Shown: piece after piece, positions 10,954 through 22,947 of the stretch
Layout of the letters: each line of letters opens with the position of its first letter
How positions within the stretch are numbered: the stretch's first letter is position 1
Assembly (NCBI GenBank): GCA_029964075.1
Contig: CM057149.1
Coordinates: 506,465-570,464, forward strand
DNA length: 64,000 nucleotides
Direction of reading: 5' to 3'
From: Patiria pectinifera
Taxonomy: Eukaryota > Echinodermata > Asteroidea > Valvatida > Asterinidae
Program-made: the position numbers and the translations under genes
The notes under the pieces: generated by a model
Seen by the model: only the letters and a program-made list of their open reading frames with translations
Database searches by the model: none
Told to the model about the DNA's origin: nothing

Positions 10954-11138
10954 CCAAAAACCCAACATTGCCCAACAAAAGCATCAGATGTCACCCTCAG
11001 CACGGCCTCCAAATAACTAAATATGCCACCTGAGGTTCAAGTAGAGATCGATGATTAAGATCGAGGTACTAAAGTTTACTTACAATCCGGATGAAAAGTG
11101 AATCGTGAACACGTTAAATTTCCGACTCGTGTTTGAAC
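10954..11138 (+). repeat. Dispersed repeat, inverted partner of 4342-4576
   Basis: See 4342-4576. The two copies align over most of this length in opposite orientation. Confidence 0.65.
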
Positions 11139-11299
11139 AATGCGATGTGGTCATGCCATGCGTTCATTCGATGGTCCCCGTATCCCGTATATTCCGTTAC
11201 CGAACATGAGGCTTCGATTATGATAATGAGTAGACTGGATCTCGTTTGTAAACACAAGTGCATTTCGAATGATAATAGGGAGTCTGGAAAAGGGTTTTT

Positions 11300-11440
11300 T
11301 TGTTGTCAAAAACTGCCCCTAATTTTCATATTTAGTCAGAATTCAGCATTTTCTTTGCAATTGATTACACATATGTGAAGGGGTACAAGCCTGTTAGACT
11401 GATTCTCTTACCTTACAATCCCCAAAGTCTATTGCAATGT
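11300..11440 (+). repeat. Partial internal copy of the TTAA-flanked MITE
   Basis: It shares CAAAAACTGC, TTTCTTTGCAATTGATTACA, GGGGTACAAGCCTG, TAGACTGATTCT and CCCCAAAGTCTAT with the reverse complement of 63000-63140. The element ends are absent. Confidence 0.7.
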
Positions 11441-11787
11441 TAGCTTGAGTAACTCTACCTTTAGAATTAGAAGGCTCTGTCAGCCTTCTAAGCATGGTGA
11501 TTTTCGGGGGTCAGTACGCTATGGCTTTTGGAAATGCACTTTGATAGATGAAATTCCTTTGTCTGGAATTCAAATTGCTGAATACAATCCACCCAAAACG
11601 TTGCCATGGTTGATCCATAACTCTGAAATATTTTAGAACCATTGTCATTTGGATCATGGGACAATATTTTTGGTGGAAAATCTGAGTTTTTACTCACCAG
11701 CCTTGTGGTTTCGATCTGACAAATCCACGGGCCATGTTCTTGTGTATTAATGTACGTTGTGTGTGCACTGATCTTTGTGTGACCTCA

Positions 11788-12056
11788 GCAGGTCAACCCT
11801 ACATTCGGCTGGCTGAAAACGCTGCGTTGTATGGTTACAAGTTATCAGTTTTGGTGGACTGTTTACTGATGGATATTTTCATCCCATGTTTCTGTCAAAT
11901 TTAAAAACAGTTCACCAAAACTGACAACTTGTAACCATACAGCGCAGCGTATTCAGCGTGCCAAAATGACGTACATAATAATTATATGTTGCACGATGCA
12001 AATCATACAATCCCCCTCTATCCCAATTGGTCCAGCTGAATGTAGAGTTGACCTGA
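11788..12056. mobile_element. Inverted-repeat element with an offset loop
   Basis: The inner arms 11812-11865 and 11905-11957 are inverted copies (GTTGTATGGTTACAAGTT and complement). The outer arms GCAGGTCAACCCTACATTC and GAATGTAGAGTTGACCTG also pair. About 70 bp of extra sequence (11958-12030) lies between the inner and outer arms on the right only, suggesting an insertion there. Confidence 0.6.
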
Positions 12057-12285
12057 ACTCTGCATTGTGAATTGCCCGAATAGAGCAAGTGTCTCAATGC
12101 AATTGTCATGCATGTACATGTACAAGTTATTGGAGAGTGCCCCTATTTGTAAACTACTTGTAGCTAATTTCAATTTCAAATGCTACAGGTCAATTTCAAT
12201 TTGTAGCCACTGCAGATACAGTTCTTGTTGGAAATTGAAATCAAATTTATCCATGAATAAGCAGGAAACATATGGGCGACTTTAA

Positions 12286-12786
12286 GAGAATATACAACAT
12301 TTGCAAACATCGAAAAATAAAAGTAACAAGTTTTTACGAAATACCTTACTAGGATGTTGGTAAATGACAGTCTAAAGCATCCTGTAAAATTATGGCACCT
12401 GGTGTGAAGTCATTTTCCAGAAAATGGTATTTTTGTATACAGTGGCTGACCACCGTTGGAAAAACCTGACTATTTTTAACTACAGCTCCAAATTTACCAT
12501 TTTTTTTTCAGTCCAAATTTTGTTTGCTATTGGTGATATGTTCATGAACGGGTGCAGGCCAGCTAGACTGGTTTACCTTACCTTACAATTTTCCGGCATC
12601 TATAAATTGATCCATTTCATCTTTACTGAAGTCAGGGAACTAGGCTACTTGAACATTTTTTTCCCCCAGCATTTTCGAACATAGAACTTCAAACATGTCA
12701 TTGTAACAATATTTGATGTATTATACTTACCCCTCAAATAGTTCATTTCTGAAAATTACAGCAAAAGCCAATGATGTACATTCCCT
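12286..12786 (+). mobile_element. MITE with TTAA at both ends, copy 1
   Basis: TTAA flanks both sides (12282-12285 and 12787-12790). The inverted ends are GAGAATATACAACATTTGC and the complement of GCCAATGATGTACATTCCC. The interior is non-coding. An inverted full copy lies at 62802-63313. TTAA targets are typical of piggyBac-class elements, but the ends (AGGGAATATAC) are not a classical piggyBac terminus, so the class is inference. Confidence 0.65.
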
Positions 12787-12790
12787 TTAA

Positions 12791-13282
12791 AGAAAGAATA
12801 ATGGCTCATTGTTTATTTTTGTGTCAGTAGTGTCTTTCCTAATGTAATAAATATTATGCAACAGGATGTTAGCAGATAGGATTGGGTAACCTTTTGTGCA
12901 TTTCCTGTTAATCATCAGGAAGTATTGTTTAGCTAGAAGGATCTCGATTTCCCTTTTTTTCTTTCTTTTTCATACAGTGCTTTGAACACATGCTGTTGAT
13001 CACGCATTTGGAAAATATCTGGTTATATTGTTGCGTGCACTCTACATGTACATCTCCTCAGACTGTACTAAACAAATTGGTTGTTACATGTTTCTGTACA
13101 TGTATTGTGGTAGCGTCCAGCTTGTGATTGTAGCTGAGCTGATGGCTAGAGTCCTTCTTTGAAGAGGTATGTTTATGTACAATGAATCTAGGTCTATTTA
13201 CACAAATACAAATGAAATAGCACGAAAAGTGGGCCTTAGTGATCTGTAGCAAGATGAAAGCTGCATACTCATTGCTGTTATT
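12791..13282. other. Unassigned sequence between MITE and array
   Basis: AT-rich with short poly-T runs. No exon or repeat family was recognised. It ends with TGCTGTTATT directly before the first array palindrome. Confidence 0.4.
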
Positions 13283-13348
13283 AGCTGTTCCCAATTTCAA
13301 TTGGGAACAGCTCTTGTTTTCGTTAAAGTTTTTTTTTTTCCTTTTTTT
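13283..13348 (+). mobile_element. Orphan head A (outermost element E1)
   Basis: The 30-bp palindrome with 14-bp arms AGCTGTTCCCAATT is followed by CTTGTTTTCGTTAAAG and a T-tract, then the next head. By bracket matching its body is 30462-31801, so the element has been split by ~17 kb of later insertions. Confidence 0.75.
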
Positions 13349-13404
13349 AGCTGTTCCCAATTTCAATTGGGAACAGCTCTTGTTTTCGTTAAAGTTTTTT
13401 TTTT
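13349..13404 (+). mobile_element. Orphan head A
   Basis: Same head as at 13283. Bracket matching pairs it with the headless body 16344-17681. Confidence 0.75.
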
Positions 13405-14934
13405 AGCTGTTTCGGTGTACACACCGAAACAGCTCTTGTTTCTGTTATTTTTTTTTTTCTCTTTTTTTTTTTTTTCCACTTTTTTCCCCATAGGATAACA
13501 CGTGTTTTCGTTCTACAAGTCACTTTTTGCCTTGTTTCAAATCTGATCGACTTCAAACCTGGCACACAGTTAAACTATCATCTGAAGATGTATGCCGAAA
13601 CTTTTCGTCATGCTGACGTCATCACTTGATTTATTATAGAATTTTGAATATTTAATTTTTCCCATAGACTTTGTACACAGAAATTTAAAAAAAAATGTCA
13701 ATTTTCAGAGGGCATTTTCGACACTTTGCCAGTAATTCATTTACACCAATCTTTGTCCAAGCAATGACCCTAATTCAAACAACATTGTGTAATGATGATG
13801 TCATGATGACGTCATCCGGTGTTTATTTATAGGCAATTAAATTGTGACATTTTTAATATTTAAAAATGCATAAGAAATCAACCGTACGCGTCCGCAGCAT
13901 TCTGTTGCCGGCAAGTGGTAGAGTAGGTTGAGGTCTTTATTTCATTCAGTGTGCGTGAAATCACGTGACCCTTGCTTCCGGTCGAAAAAGGCCAAAACCG
14001 GAAGTGGCTTATTATTTAAAAGTGGTAATAGATATGAACTTGCTTTTAACGGTGTTAGTCTTTTGGCTAATAGTATTCTTTAAATCATCTACCGATGACG
14101 TCATGCAATCTTCGAGCGCCTCTAGTGACAGGTTGAAAATTTTCAAAAATGTATTTTGAATAGATGTCTGTGGCGAAGTTTGTCGGAATCGCCTAAATAT
14201 TGGTGTATATGATGACCTTGACCCACTTAAGACGTGTGCGAAGTTTAAGGCTTATGACGTCATCAGACCGGAAGTTATAATAAAAAGACCCTTTTTCCTA
14301 AGAAAATTCCTGAAAAATCAACCATGGCAGTTTTTATATTAGTTTTTACTTTAATTGTTTATTTAAGGGTAGGTCTAAAATATTTCAAAGCTTCGAGGCA
14401 ATAAGCAAACTCGGACATGCTCTGCGCACGCTTAAAACTTCAGGTTGACAATAACTCTGCTTTAAAACATGCACAGGAAGTGTATGTACTTTTACATGTA
14501 CATGTACATGCACGTACATTGTACATATCGTATGTCAGTCAGCCCGCGTGCAGCGCACGTGTTGCTGAGGTCAAATCCTGTCCACAGTGACCGTTTTAGC
14601 CGATTTCCGGCTAACTTTGACAGATTTTATGTTCATGCATAGTCAAAAATTGCAGTGACGTGACGATGATGTCATCATGTGTTTTATATGAATTATTCAA
14701 TTTTTGGACCTTTTACTCATATTTCATCAATGGAACGTGGTAAATTCGAAATTCTTTTTTGCAAAAGGTTTGTTAGGTCGTAGATAGATACAGAAAATTT
14801 CAAAAATGTGTGCCGTCATCATGACGTCATGAAAAAAATGTGTTTTTTTTACATAGCATAGACACTTTTTGTATAGAATACGCATGTACATGTTCATTCG
14901 TCCTGGATGAAACTCCTTTACGGCAGTCATTAAT
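13405..14934 (+). mobile_element. B-family unit, 3' terminator deleted
   Basis: It starts with the B palindrome and has a B-type body (GGATAACACGTG, ACTTCAAACCTGGCACACA). It closely follows 31857-33434 but stops at GGCAGTCATTAAT, exactly where that unit continues into the inverted head match, hairpin and CTAG. About 45 bp of terminus is therefore missing. Without it the copy should be unable to mobilise. Confidence 0.75.
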
Positions 14935-14947
14935 TTTTTTTTTTTTT

Positions 14948-16343
14948 AGCTGTTCCCAATTTCAATTGGGAACAGCTCTTGTTTTCGTTAAAGTTTTTTT
15001 TTTTCCTTTTTTTTCTTTTTTTTTCTTTTTCCACTTTTCCCATAGGTTTTGTACACGTTTTTATTCTACAAGCCACTTTGGCAATTATTTTAAATCCAAT
15101 CAACTTTAAACTCAGCACAGTAAATAACCATCATTTGAAGATGTATGCCGAAACTTTTCGTCATGCTGACGTCATCACGTGATTTATTATGGAATTTTGA
15201 ATATTTAATTTTCCCCATAGACTTTGTACACAGAATTTTTTTTTAAATGTCAATTTTCAGAGGGCATTTTCGTCTCTTTGCCAGTAATTCATCTACACCA
15301 ATCTTTGTCAAAGCAAAGCTCCTAATTCAAACAACATTGTGTAATGATGACGTCATGATGACGTCATCCGGTGTTTATTTATAGGCAATTAAATTGTGAC
15401 AATTTTAATATTTAAACATGCATAAGAAATCAACCGTACGCGTCCGCAGCATTCTGTTGCCGGCAAGTGGTAGAGTAGGTTAAGGTCTTTATTTCATTCA
15501 GTGTGCGTGAAATCACGTAACCCTTGCTTCCGGTCGAAAAAGGCCAAAACCGGAAGTGGCTTATTATTTGAAAGTGGTAATAGATATGAACTTGCTTTTA
15601 ACGGTGTTAGTCTCTTGGCCGATAGTTTTCTTCAAATCATCTACCGATGACATCATGCAATCTTCGAGCGCCCTCTAGCGACAGTTTAAAAATTTTCAAA
15701 AATGTATTTTGAATAGATGTCTGTGGCGAAGTTTGCCGGAATCGCCTAAATATTGGTGTATATGATGACCTTGATCCACTTAAGACGTGTGCGAAGTTTA
15801 AGGTGTATGACGTCATCAGACCGGAAGTTATAATGAAAAGACTCTTTTTCCTTAGAAAATTCCTTAAAAATCAACCATGGCAGTTTTTATATTAGTTTTT
15901 ACTTTAATTGTCTATTTAAGGGTAGGTCTAAAACATTTCAAAGCTTCAAGGCAAAAATAAGCAAACTTGGACGTGCCCTGCGCACGCTTAAAACTTCAGG
16001 TTGACATTACCTCTGCTTTAAAACATGCACAGGACGTCCACAATGTACATGTACATACACGTACGTTGTACATATCGTATGTCAGTCAGCCCGCGCGCAG
16101 CGCACGTGTTGCTGAGGTCAAATCCTGTCCACAGTGACCGTTTTAGCCGATTTCCGGCTACCTTTGACAGATTTTATGTTCATGCATAGTGAGGGACGTA
16201 TTATTGATAAAAACAAATCATAGTGCGGAAAAGCCCTATCTTCTGTTGCAAACAGACATAGATCTCTACTTATATGTCTATGGGTCCAACAGATAATCAA
16301 TATTGGGAACAGCTCTGTGGTTGTTCACAACCACAATTTCTAG
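14948..16343 (+). mobile_element. Complete A-family element (1396 bp)
   Basis: It has head A, a T-tract, a body with four to six TGACGTCA palindromes, an ATTGGGAACAGCTC inverted head match, the TGTGGTTGT hairpin and CTAG. A former C-type terminus is visible just inside (GCGGAAAAGCC ... GATCTCTAC). Confidence 0.8.
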
Positions 16344-17681
16344 TTTTTTTCTTTTTTTTTCTTTTTCCACTTTTCCCATAGGTTTTGTACACGTTTTTAT
16401 TCTACAAGCCACTTCGGCAATTATTTGAAATCCGATCAACTTTAAACTTGGCATAGTCATTAACAATCATCTGAGGATGTATGCCGAAACTTTTCGTCAT
16501 GCTGACGTCATCACGTGATTTATTATAGAATTTTGAATATTTAATTTTTCCCATAGACTTTGTACACAGATTTTTTTTTTAAAATGTCGATTTTCAGAGG
16601 GCATTTTCAACTCTTTGCCAGTAATTCATTTACACCAATCTTTGTCCAAGCAAAGACCCTAGTTCAAACAACATTGTGTAATGATGACGTCATGATGACG
16701 TCATCCGGTGTTTATTTATAGGCAATTAAATTGTGACACTTTTAATATTTAAAAATGCATAAGAAATCAACCGTACGCGTCCGCAGCATTCTGTTGCCGG
16801 CAAGTGGTAGAGTAGGTTGAGGTCTTTATTTCATTCAGTGTGCGTGAAATCACGTGACCCTTGCTTCCGGTCGAAAAAGGCCAAAACCGGAAGTGGCTTA
16901 TTATTTAAAAGTGGTAATAGATATGAACTTGCTTTCAACGGTGTTAGTCTCTTGGCTGATAGTATTCTTCAAATCATCTACGATGACGTCATGCAATCTT
17001 CGAGCGCCCTCTAGCGACAGGTTGAAAATGTTCAAAAATGTATTTTGAATAGATGTCTGTGGCGAAGTTTGTCGGAATCGCCTAAATATTGGTTTATATG
17101 ATGACCTTGACCCACTTAAGACGTGTGCGAAGTTTAAGGTGCATGACATCATCAGACCGGAAGTTATAATGAAAAGACTCTTTTTCCTTAGAAAATTCCT
17201 GAAAAATCAACCATGTCAGTTTTTATATTAGTTTTTACTTTAATTGTCTATTGAAGGGTAGGTCTAAAACATTTGAAAGCTCTGAGGCAATCAGCAAACT
17301 CGGACATGCCCTGCGCACGCTTAAAACTTCAGGTTGACAATACCTCTGCTTTGAAACATACACAGGACGTCCACAATGTACAGTACATGTACATGCACGT
17401 ACGTTGTACATATCGTATGTCAGTCAGCCCGCGCACAGCGCACGTGTTGCTTAGGTCGAATCCTGTCCACAGTGACCGTTTTACCCGATTTCCGGCTAAC
17501 TTTGACGGATTTTATGTTCATGCATAGTCAGGGACGTATTATTGATAAAAACAAATCATAATGCGGAAAAGCCCTATGTTCTGTTGCAAACAGACATAGA
17601 TCTCTACTTATATGTCTATGGGTTCAACAGATAATCAATATTGGGAACAGCTCTGTGGTTGTTCACAACCACAATTTCTAG
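16344..17681 (+). mobile_element. Headless A body, partner of head 13349
   Basis: It begins directly in the T-tract after the preceding CTAG, then CTTTTTCCACTTTTCCCATAG. It ends in a normal A terminus. No palindrome precedes it. Confidence 0.75.
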
Positions 17682-17693
17682 TTTCCTTTTTTT

Positions 17694-17768
17694 AGCTGTT
17701 CCCAATTTCAATTGGGAACAGCTCTTGTTTTCGTTAAAGTTTTTTTTTTTCCTTTTTTTTTTTTTTTT
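17694..17768 (+). mobile_element. Orphan head A
   Basis: Palindrome plus CTTGTTTTCGTTAAAG and a long T-tract. Bracket matching pairs it with body 27768-29104. Confidence 0.75.
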
Positions 17769-19116
17769 AGCTGTTTCGGTGTACACACCGAAACAGCTCT
17801 TGTTTCTGTTATTTTTTTTTTTCTCTTTTATTTTTCAGACTTTTTTCTCATAGGATAACACGTGTTTTCGTTCTACAAGTCACTTTTTGCTTTTTTTCAA
17901 ATCCGATCGACTTCAAACCTGGCACACACTTAGACCATCATCTGAAGATGTGTGCCGAAACTTTTCGTCATGCTGACGTCATCACGTGATTTATTATAGA
18001 ATTTTGAATATTTAATTTTTCCCATAGACTTTGTACACAGAGATTTAAAAAAAAATGTCAATTTTCAGATGGCATTTTCGACTCTTTGCCAGTAATTCAT
18101 TTACACCAATCTTTGTCCAAGCAAAGACTCTAATTCAAACAACATTGTGTAATGATGACATCATGATGACGTCATCCGGTGTTTATTTATAGGCAATTAA
18201 ATTGTGACAATTTTAATATTTAAAAATGCATAAGAAATCAACCGTACGCGTCCGCAGCATTCTGTTGCCGGCAAGTGGTAGAGTAGGTTGAGGTCTTTAT
18301 TTCATTCAGTGTGCGTGAAATCACGTGACCCTTCCTTCCGGTCGAAACCGGAAGTGCCTAATAATTTGAAAGTGGTAATAGATATGAACTTGCTTTTAAC
18401 GGTGTTAGTCTCTTGTCTGATAGTATTCTTTAAATCATCTACGGATGACGTCATGCAATCTTCGAGCGCCCTCTAGCGACAGGTTGAAAATTTTCAAAAA
18501 TGTATTTTGAATAGATGTCTGTGGCGAAGTTTGTCGGAATCGCCTAAATATTGGTGTATAGAATAACCTTGACCCACTTAAGACGTGTGCGAAGTTTAAG
18601 GTGCATGACGTCATCAGACCGGAAGTTATAATGAAAAGACTCTTTTTCCTTAGAAAATTCCTGAAAAATCAACCATGGCAGTTTTTGTATTAGTTTTTAC
18701 TTTAATTGTCTATTTAAGGGTAGGTCTAAAACATTTCAAAGCTTCGAGGCAATAAGCAAACTTGGACATGCCCTGCGCACGCTTAAAACTTCAGGTTGAC
18801 AATAACTCTGCTTTAAAACATGCACAGTCCACAATGTACATGTACATGCATGTACGTTGTACATATCGTATGTCAGTCAGCCCGCGCGCAGCGCACGTGT
18901 TGCTGAGGTCAAATCCTGTCCACAGTGACCGTTTTAGCCGATTTCCGGCTAACTTTGACAGATTTTATGTTCATGCATAGTCAGGGACGTAGGATAGACA
19001 CTCATTGTATAGAATACGCATGTACATGTTCATTCGCCCTGGATGAAACTCCTTTACGGCAGTCATTAAGAAAACGATCGAAACAGCTCAGTGTTTGTCC
19101 ACAAACACATTTCTAG
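17769..19116 (+). mobile_element. Complete B-family element, near-twin of 29107-30461
   Basis: It has head B and a B terminus (CGAAACAGCTCAGTGTTTGT... CTAG). The body is nearly identical to 29107-30461; two spurious open frames of 72 and 63 codons have identical translations in both. Confidence 0.8.
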
Positions 19117-19124
19117 TTTTTTTT

Positions 19125-19173
19125 GGCTTTTCCGCAAAAAAGCGAAAAAGCCTTTCTTTTTGTTCTCATTTTT
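19125..19173 (+). mobile_element. Orphan head C
   Basis: GGCTTTTCCGC and a near-complement (one substitution, GCGAAAAAGCC) flank an A-run, followed by TTTCTTTTTGTTCTCATTTT. Bracket matching pairs it with 22948-25830. Confidence 0.75.
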
Positions 19174-22100
19174 GGCTTTTCCGCAAAAAAGCGGAAAAGC
19201 CTTTCTTTTTGTTCTCATTTTTTTTCTTTCTTCTTCTTCTTCTTCTTCTTTTTGTCGCCTAAATCCCATAGACTTTGTACACGTTTTTTCTACACGCCAC
19301 TTTTGACATTTATCTTTGTCATACGTCATTCAAAGTTAGCATAGTCATAGTCCTTATAGCAGAGATGTGCCCCGAAGAGTGACGTCATGATGACGTCATC
19401 ACGTGATTTATTATAGATTTTTGAATATTTAATTTTTCCCATAGACTTTGTACACAAAATTTAAAAAAAAATTGTCGGTTTTCAAAGGACATTTTCGACT
19501 GTTTGCCAGTAATTCATTTACACCAAACTTTGTTAAAGCAAAGACCCTAATTCAAACAACATTGTGTAATGATGACGTCATGATGACGTCATCAGGTGTT
19601 TATTTATAGGCAATTAAATTGTGACACTTTTAATATTTAAAAATGCATAAGAAATCAACAGTACGCGTCCGCAGCATTCTGTTGCCGGCAAGTGGTAGAG
19701 TAGGTCAAGGTCTTTATTTCTTTTAGTGTGCGTGAAATCACGTGACCCTTGCTTCCGGTCGAAAAAGGCCCAAACCGGAAGTGGCTTATTATTTAAAAGT
19801 GGTAATAGAAATGAACTTGCTTTCAACGGTGTTAGTCTCTTGGCCAATAGTATTCTTCAAATCATCTACCAATGACGTCATGCAATCTTCCAGCGCCCTC
19901 TAGCGACAGGTTGAAAATTAGCAAAAATGTATTTTGAATAGATGTCTGTGGCGAAGTTTGTCGGAATCGCCTAAATATTGGTGTATATAATGACCTTGAC
20001 CCACTTAAGACGTGTGCGAAGTTTTAGGCGAATGACGTCATCAGACCGGAAGTTATAATGAAAAGACCCTTTTTCATTTGAAAATTCCTGAAAAATCAAC
20101 CATGGCAGTTTTTATATTTGTTTTTACTTTAATTGTTGATTGAAGGGTAGGTCTAAAACATTTCAAAGTTTCCAGGCGATAAGCGAACTCGAACATACCC
20201 TGCGCACGCTTAAAACTTCACCTTGACAATACCTCTGCTTCAAAACATGCACAGGACAGGACGTCCACAATGTACATGTACATGCACGTACGTTGTACAT
20301 AGGCACATACATCGTATGTCAGTCAGCCTGCAGCGCACGTGTTGCCGAGGTCAAATCCTGTCCACAGTGACCGTTTTAGCCGATTTTCGGCTAACTTTGA
20401 CAGATTTTATGTTCCTGCATGCGCATAGACAGTGACGTATTATAGCACTTTTGGCATTAATCTTTGTCAGATATCATTGAAAGTTGGCATAAGCATAGTC
20501 CCTATAGCCAAGATGTGTCCCGAAGAGTGACGTCATGGTGACGTCATCAAGTGATTTATTATGGATTTATGAATAATTAATTTTTCTCATAGACTTTGTA
20601 CACAGCTTTCTCCACAAGTATTTCCCTATACAAACTGATATATCGTACTGAGTAGTTCTGAACTTCGGCTGAGAATTACTATGAGAAGGAAAAAGAAATC
20701 GTATTTTTTTACGCCTGTCATTTGATTGAAAATATTCCCAAGAGTTAGAATAGCAAGTAATATTTTATAAAAATGTTTCAGTTTAAAGGAAAATCACGCA
20801 TTTAAAGGTGCAGTTTTTCTGCTGTGGGATTTTTAACCTATTGACTTTCCCCCTTTTTAAGCCACCATTTTCATAACTTGGCGATCTGGAATCGTCATCA
20901 AAGTTACAGCCAAGGAAGATCCTCATACAAAAATTATGCCAAGACTACGACATCATGATGACGTCATCTTCAAGTGATTTATTATGGATTCATGAATAAT
21001 TAATTTTTCTCATAGACTTTGTACACAGCTTTTTCCACAAGTCTTTTCCTATACAACACTGATATATCTTACTGAGTAATTCTACGGAAGCTTAAAGTGA
21101 CCATTCGAGTTTCCACGTTTCGAGATAATTTATCTCGAACGACGGAATACTGAGATAAAAACATGTCTTTTCGTGATATCGCATCTCGGAAAACGTCTTT
21201 CCCGAATTCGTATCTCAGAAAGACGTCTTTGCCAAATATCACATCACGGAATGACATCTTTCCCAGAAATCGTATCTCAGAAGGCGTCTTTCCCTGATGT
21301 CGTATCTCGGAAAGACATCTTCTCCTGATATCGTATCTCAGAAAGACGTCTTTCCTTGATATTGTATCTCGGAAAGGCGTCATTCCCTGATATCGTTTCT
21401 CAGAAAGGCGTCTTTCCGACATACGATATCAAGGATAGACGTCTTTCCGAGATGATATATGAGAGAAAGGCGTCTTAAGATGTTATATCAGGTGAAAGCG
21501 TCTTTTCAAGATAAGATATTAGAGAAAGAACGTCTTTCCGAGATGAAAGACGTCTTTCGAGATACAATATCAGGAAGCGTCTTTCTGAGATAAGATATGA
21601 GAGAAAGGCGTCTTTCCGCCAGGGAAAGACGTCTTTCCGGGATATCATATCAAGGAAAGGCGTCTTTCTGAGATGATATCAGAAAGGCGTCTTTCAGAAT
21701 ACGATATCAAGGAAAGGCGTCTTTCCGAGATGATATAAGAAAGACGTCTTTCCGAGATGTTATATCAGGGAAAGACGTCTTTCCGAGATACGATATCAGG
21801 AAAAGACGTCTTTCCGAGATACCATATCAGGGAAAGACGTCTTTCCAAGACACGATATCAGGGAAACACGTCATAAATATCTTAGTAATCCATCTTTCCG
21901 AGATAAATCATCAAAGAAACGTGGAAACTCGAATGGTCACTTTAAGCTTCCGTAGAATTACTATGAGAAGGAAAAAGAAATCGTATTTTTTTACGTTAAC
22001 CATTTGATTGAAAACATTCTCAAGAGTCAGAATATCAAGTAATATTTTATAAAAATGTTTCAGTTTAAAGGCAAATCACGTATTTAAAGGTGCAGTTTTT

Positions 22101-22947
22101 CTGCTGTGGGATTTTTAACCCATTGACTTTGTACACGTTTTCAAGCCACCATTTTTATAACTTGGCGATCTGGAATCGTCATCAAAGTTACAGCCAAGGA
22201 AGACCCTCATACAAAAATTATGCCAAGACTATGACTTCACGATGACGTCATCACCTATTTTTTTTATTGATTTTTGAAAATTTACGTACATATTGTGAAG
22301 TCTTATATCTACAGAAATGTAAGTCCGATTGGGTTGAAACTTGGTATGTGGCTATACCAGGAAGTGTTATAGATTAAAAATGAGGTGACGTCATGATGAC
22401 GTCATCCTGAGATTTTATATGAATATTTATTTTTTGACCTTTAAGCCATATCTCCCGAATGCAACATGCAAAATGCAAAATTCTTTGCATTTGGTCTGTT
22501 ATGTAATAGCTATTCGCACAAAACTTGAAAAATGTGTGGCGTCATCATGGCGTCATCAAAATGCCATTTTCAAAACTCATATAAGGAAAGGTCAATTGTC
22601 ATGAAACTTGGTGGGTAGGTAGTTAATCATACTAGTATGCAAAGTTCGAAATGACGTCACGATGACGTCATCAAAAATTTAAAAATAATTGTCGATTTTC
22701 AAAGTGCGTTTTCGACTCTTGCCAGTAATTTATTTAGATCACTCTTTGTCCAAGCAAACACCTTGTACACACGCACATACATCGTATTGCCGAGGTGAAA
22801 TCCTGTCCACAGTGACCGTTTTAGCTGATTTTTCGGCTAACTTTGACAGATTTTATGTTCATGCATATTCAGGGCATATTATTGATAAAAAAAAATCATA
22901 ATGCGGAAAAGCCCTATGTTCTGTTGCAAACAGACATAGATCTCTAG
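19174..22947 (+). mobile_element. Complete C-family element carrying a palindromic insertion
   Basis: It has head C (perfect 11-bp arms), a T/CTT-tract and a C-type body starting TCGCCTAAATCCCATAG. Extra modules follow (20440-22700). The terminus is GCGGAAAAGCC, hairpin, GATCTCTAG. An 888-bp giant palindrome is inserted at 21075-21962 and is absent from the otherwise collinear unit 22948-25830. Confidence 0.75.
21075..21962. mobile_element. Giant palindromic element built from AAAGACGTCTTT repeats
   Basis: Perfect 39-bp terminal inverted repeats lie at 21083-21121 and 21916-21954 (starting TACGGAAGCTTAAAGTGACC). They extend imperfectly to AGTAATTCT / AGAATTACT. The interior is a ~30-33 bp tandem repeat containing AAAGACGTCTTT and GATATCAGG. 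It reads one way in the left half and as its complement in the right half, with the turn near 21410-21430. No credible protein is encoded. Confidence 0.75.

Noticed and set aside
21069-21422. 117-codon minus-strand frame with repeated SRKDVFLRYD-like words
   Set aside because: It lies in the left half of the AAAGACGTCTTT palindromic repeat; the periodic peptide only mirrors the DNA repeat.
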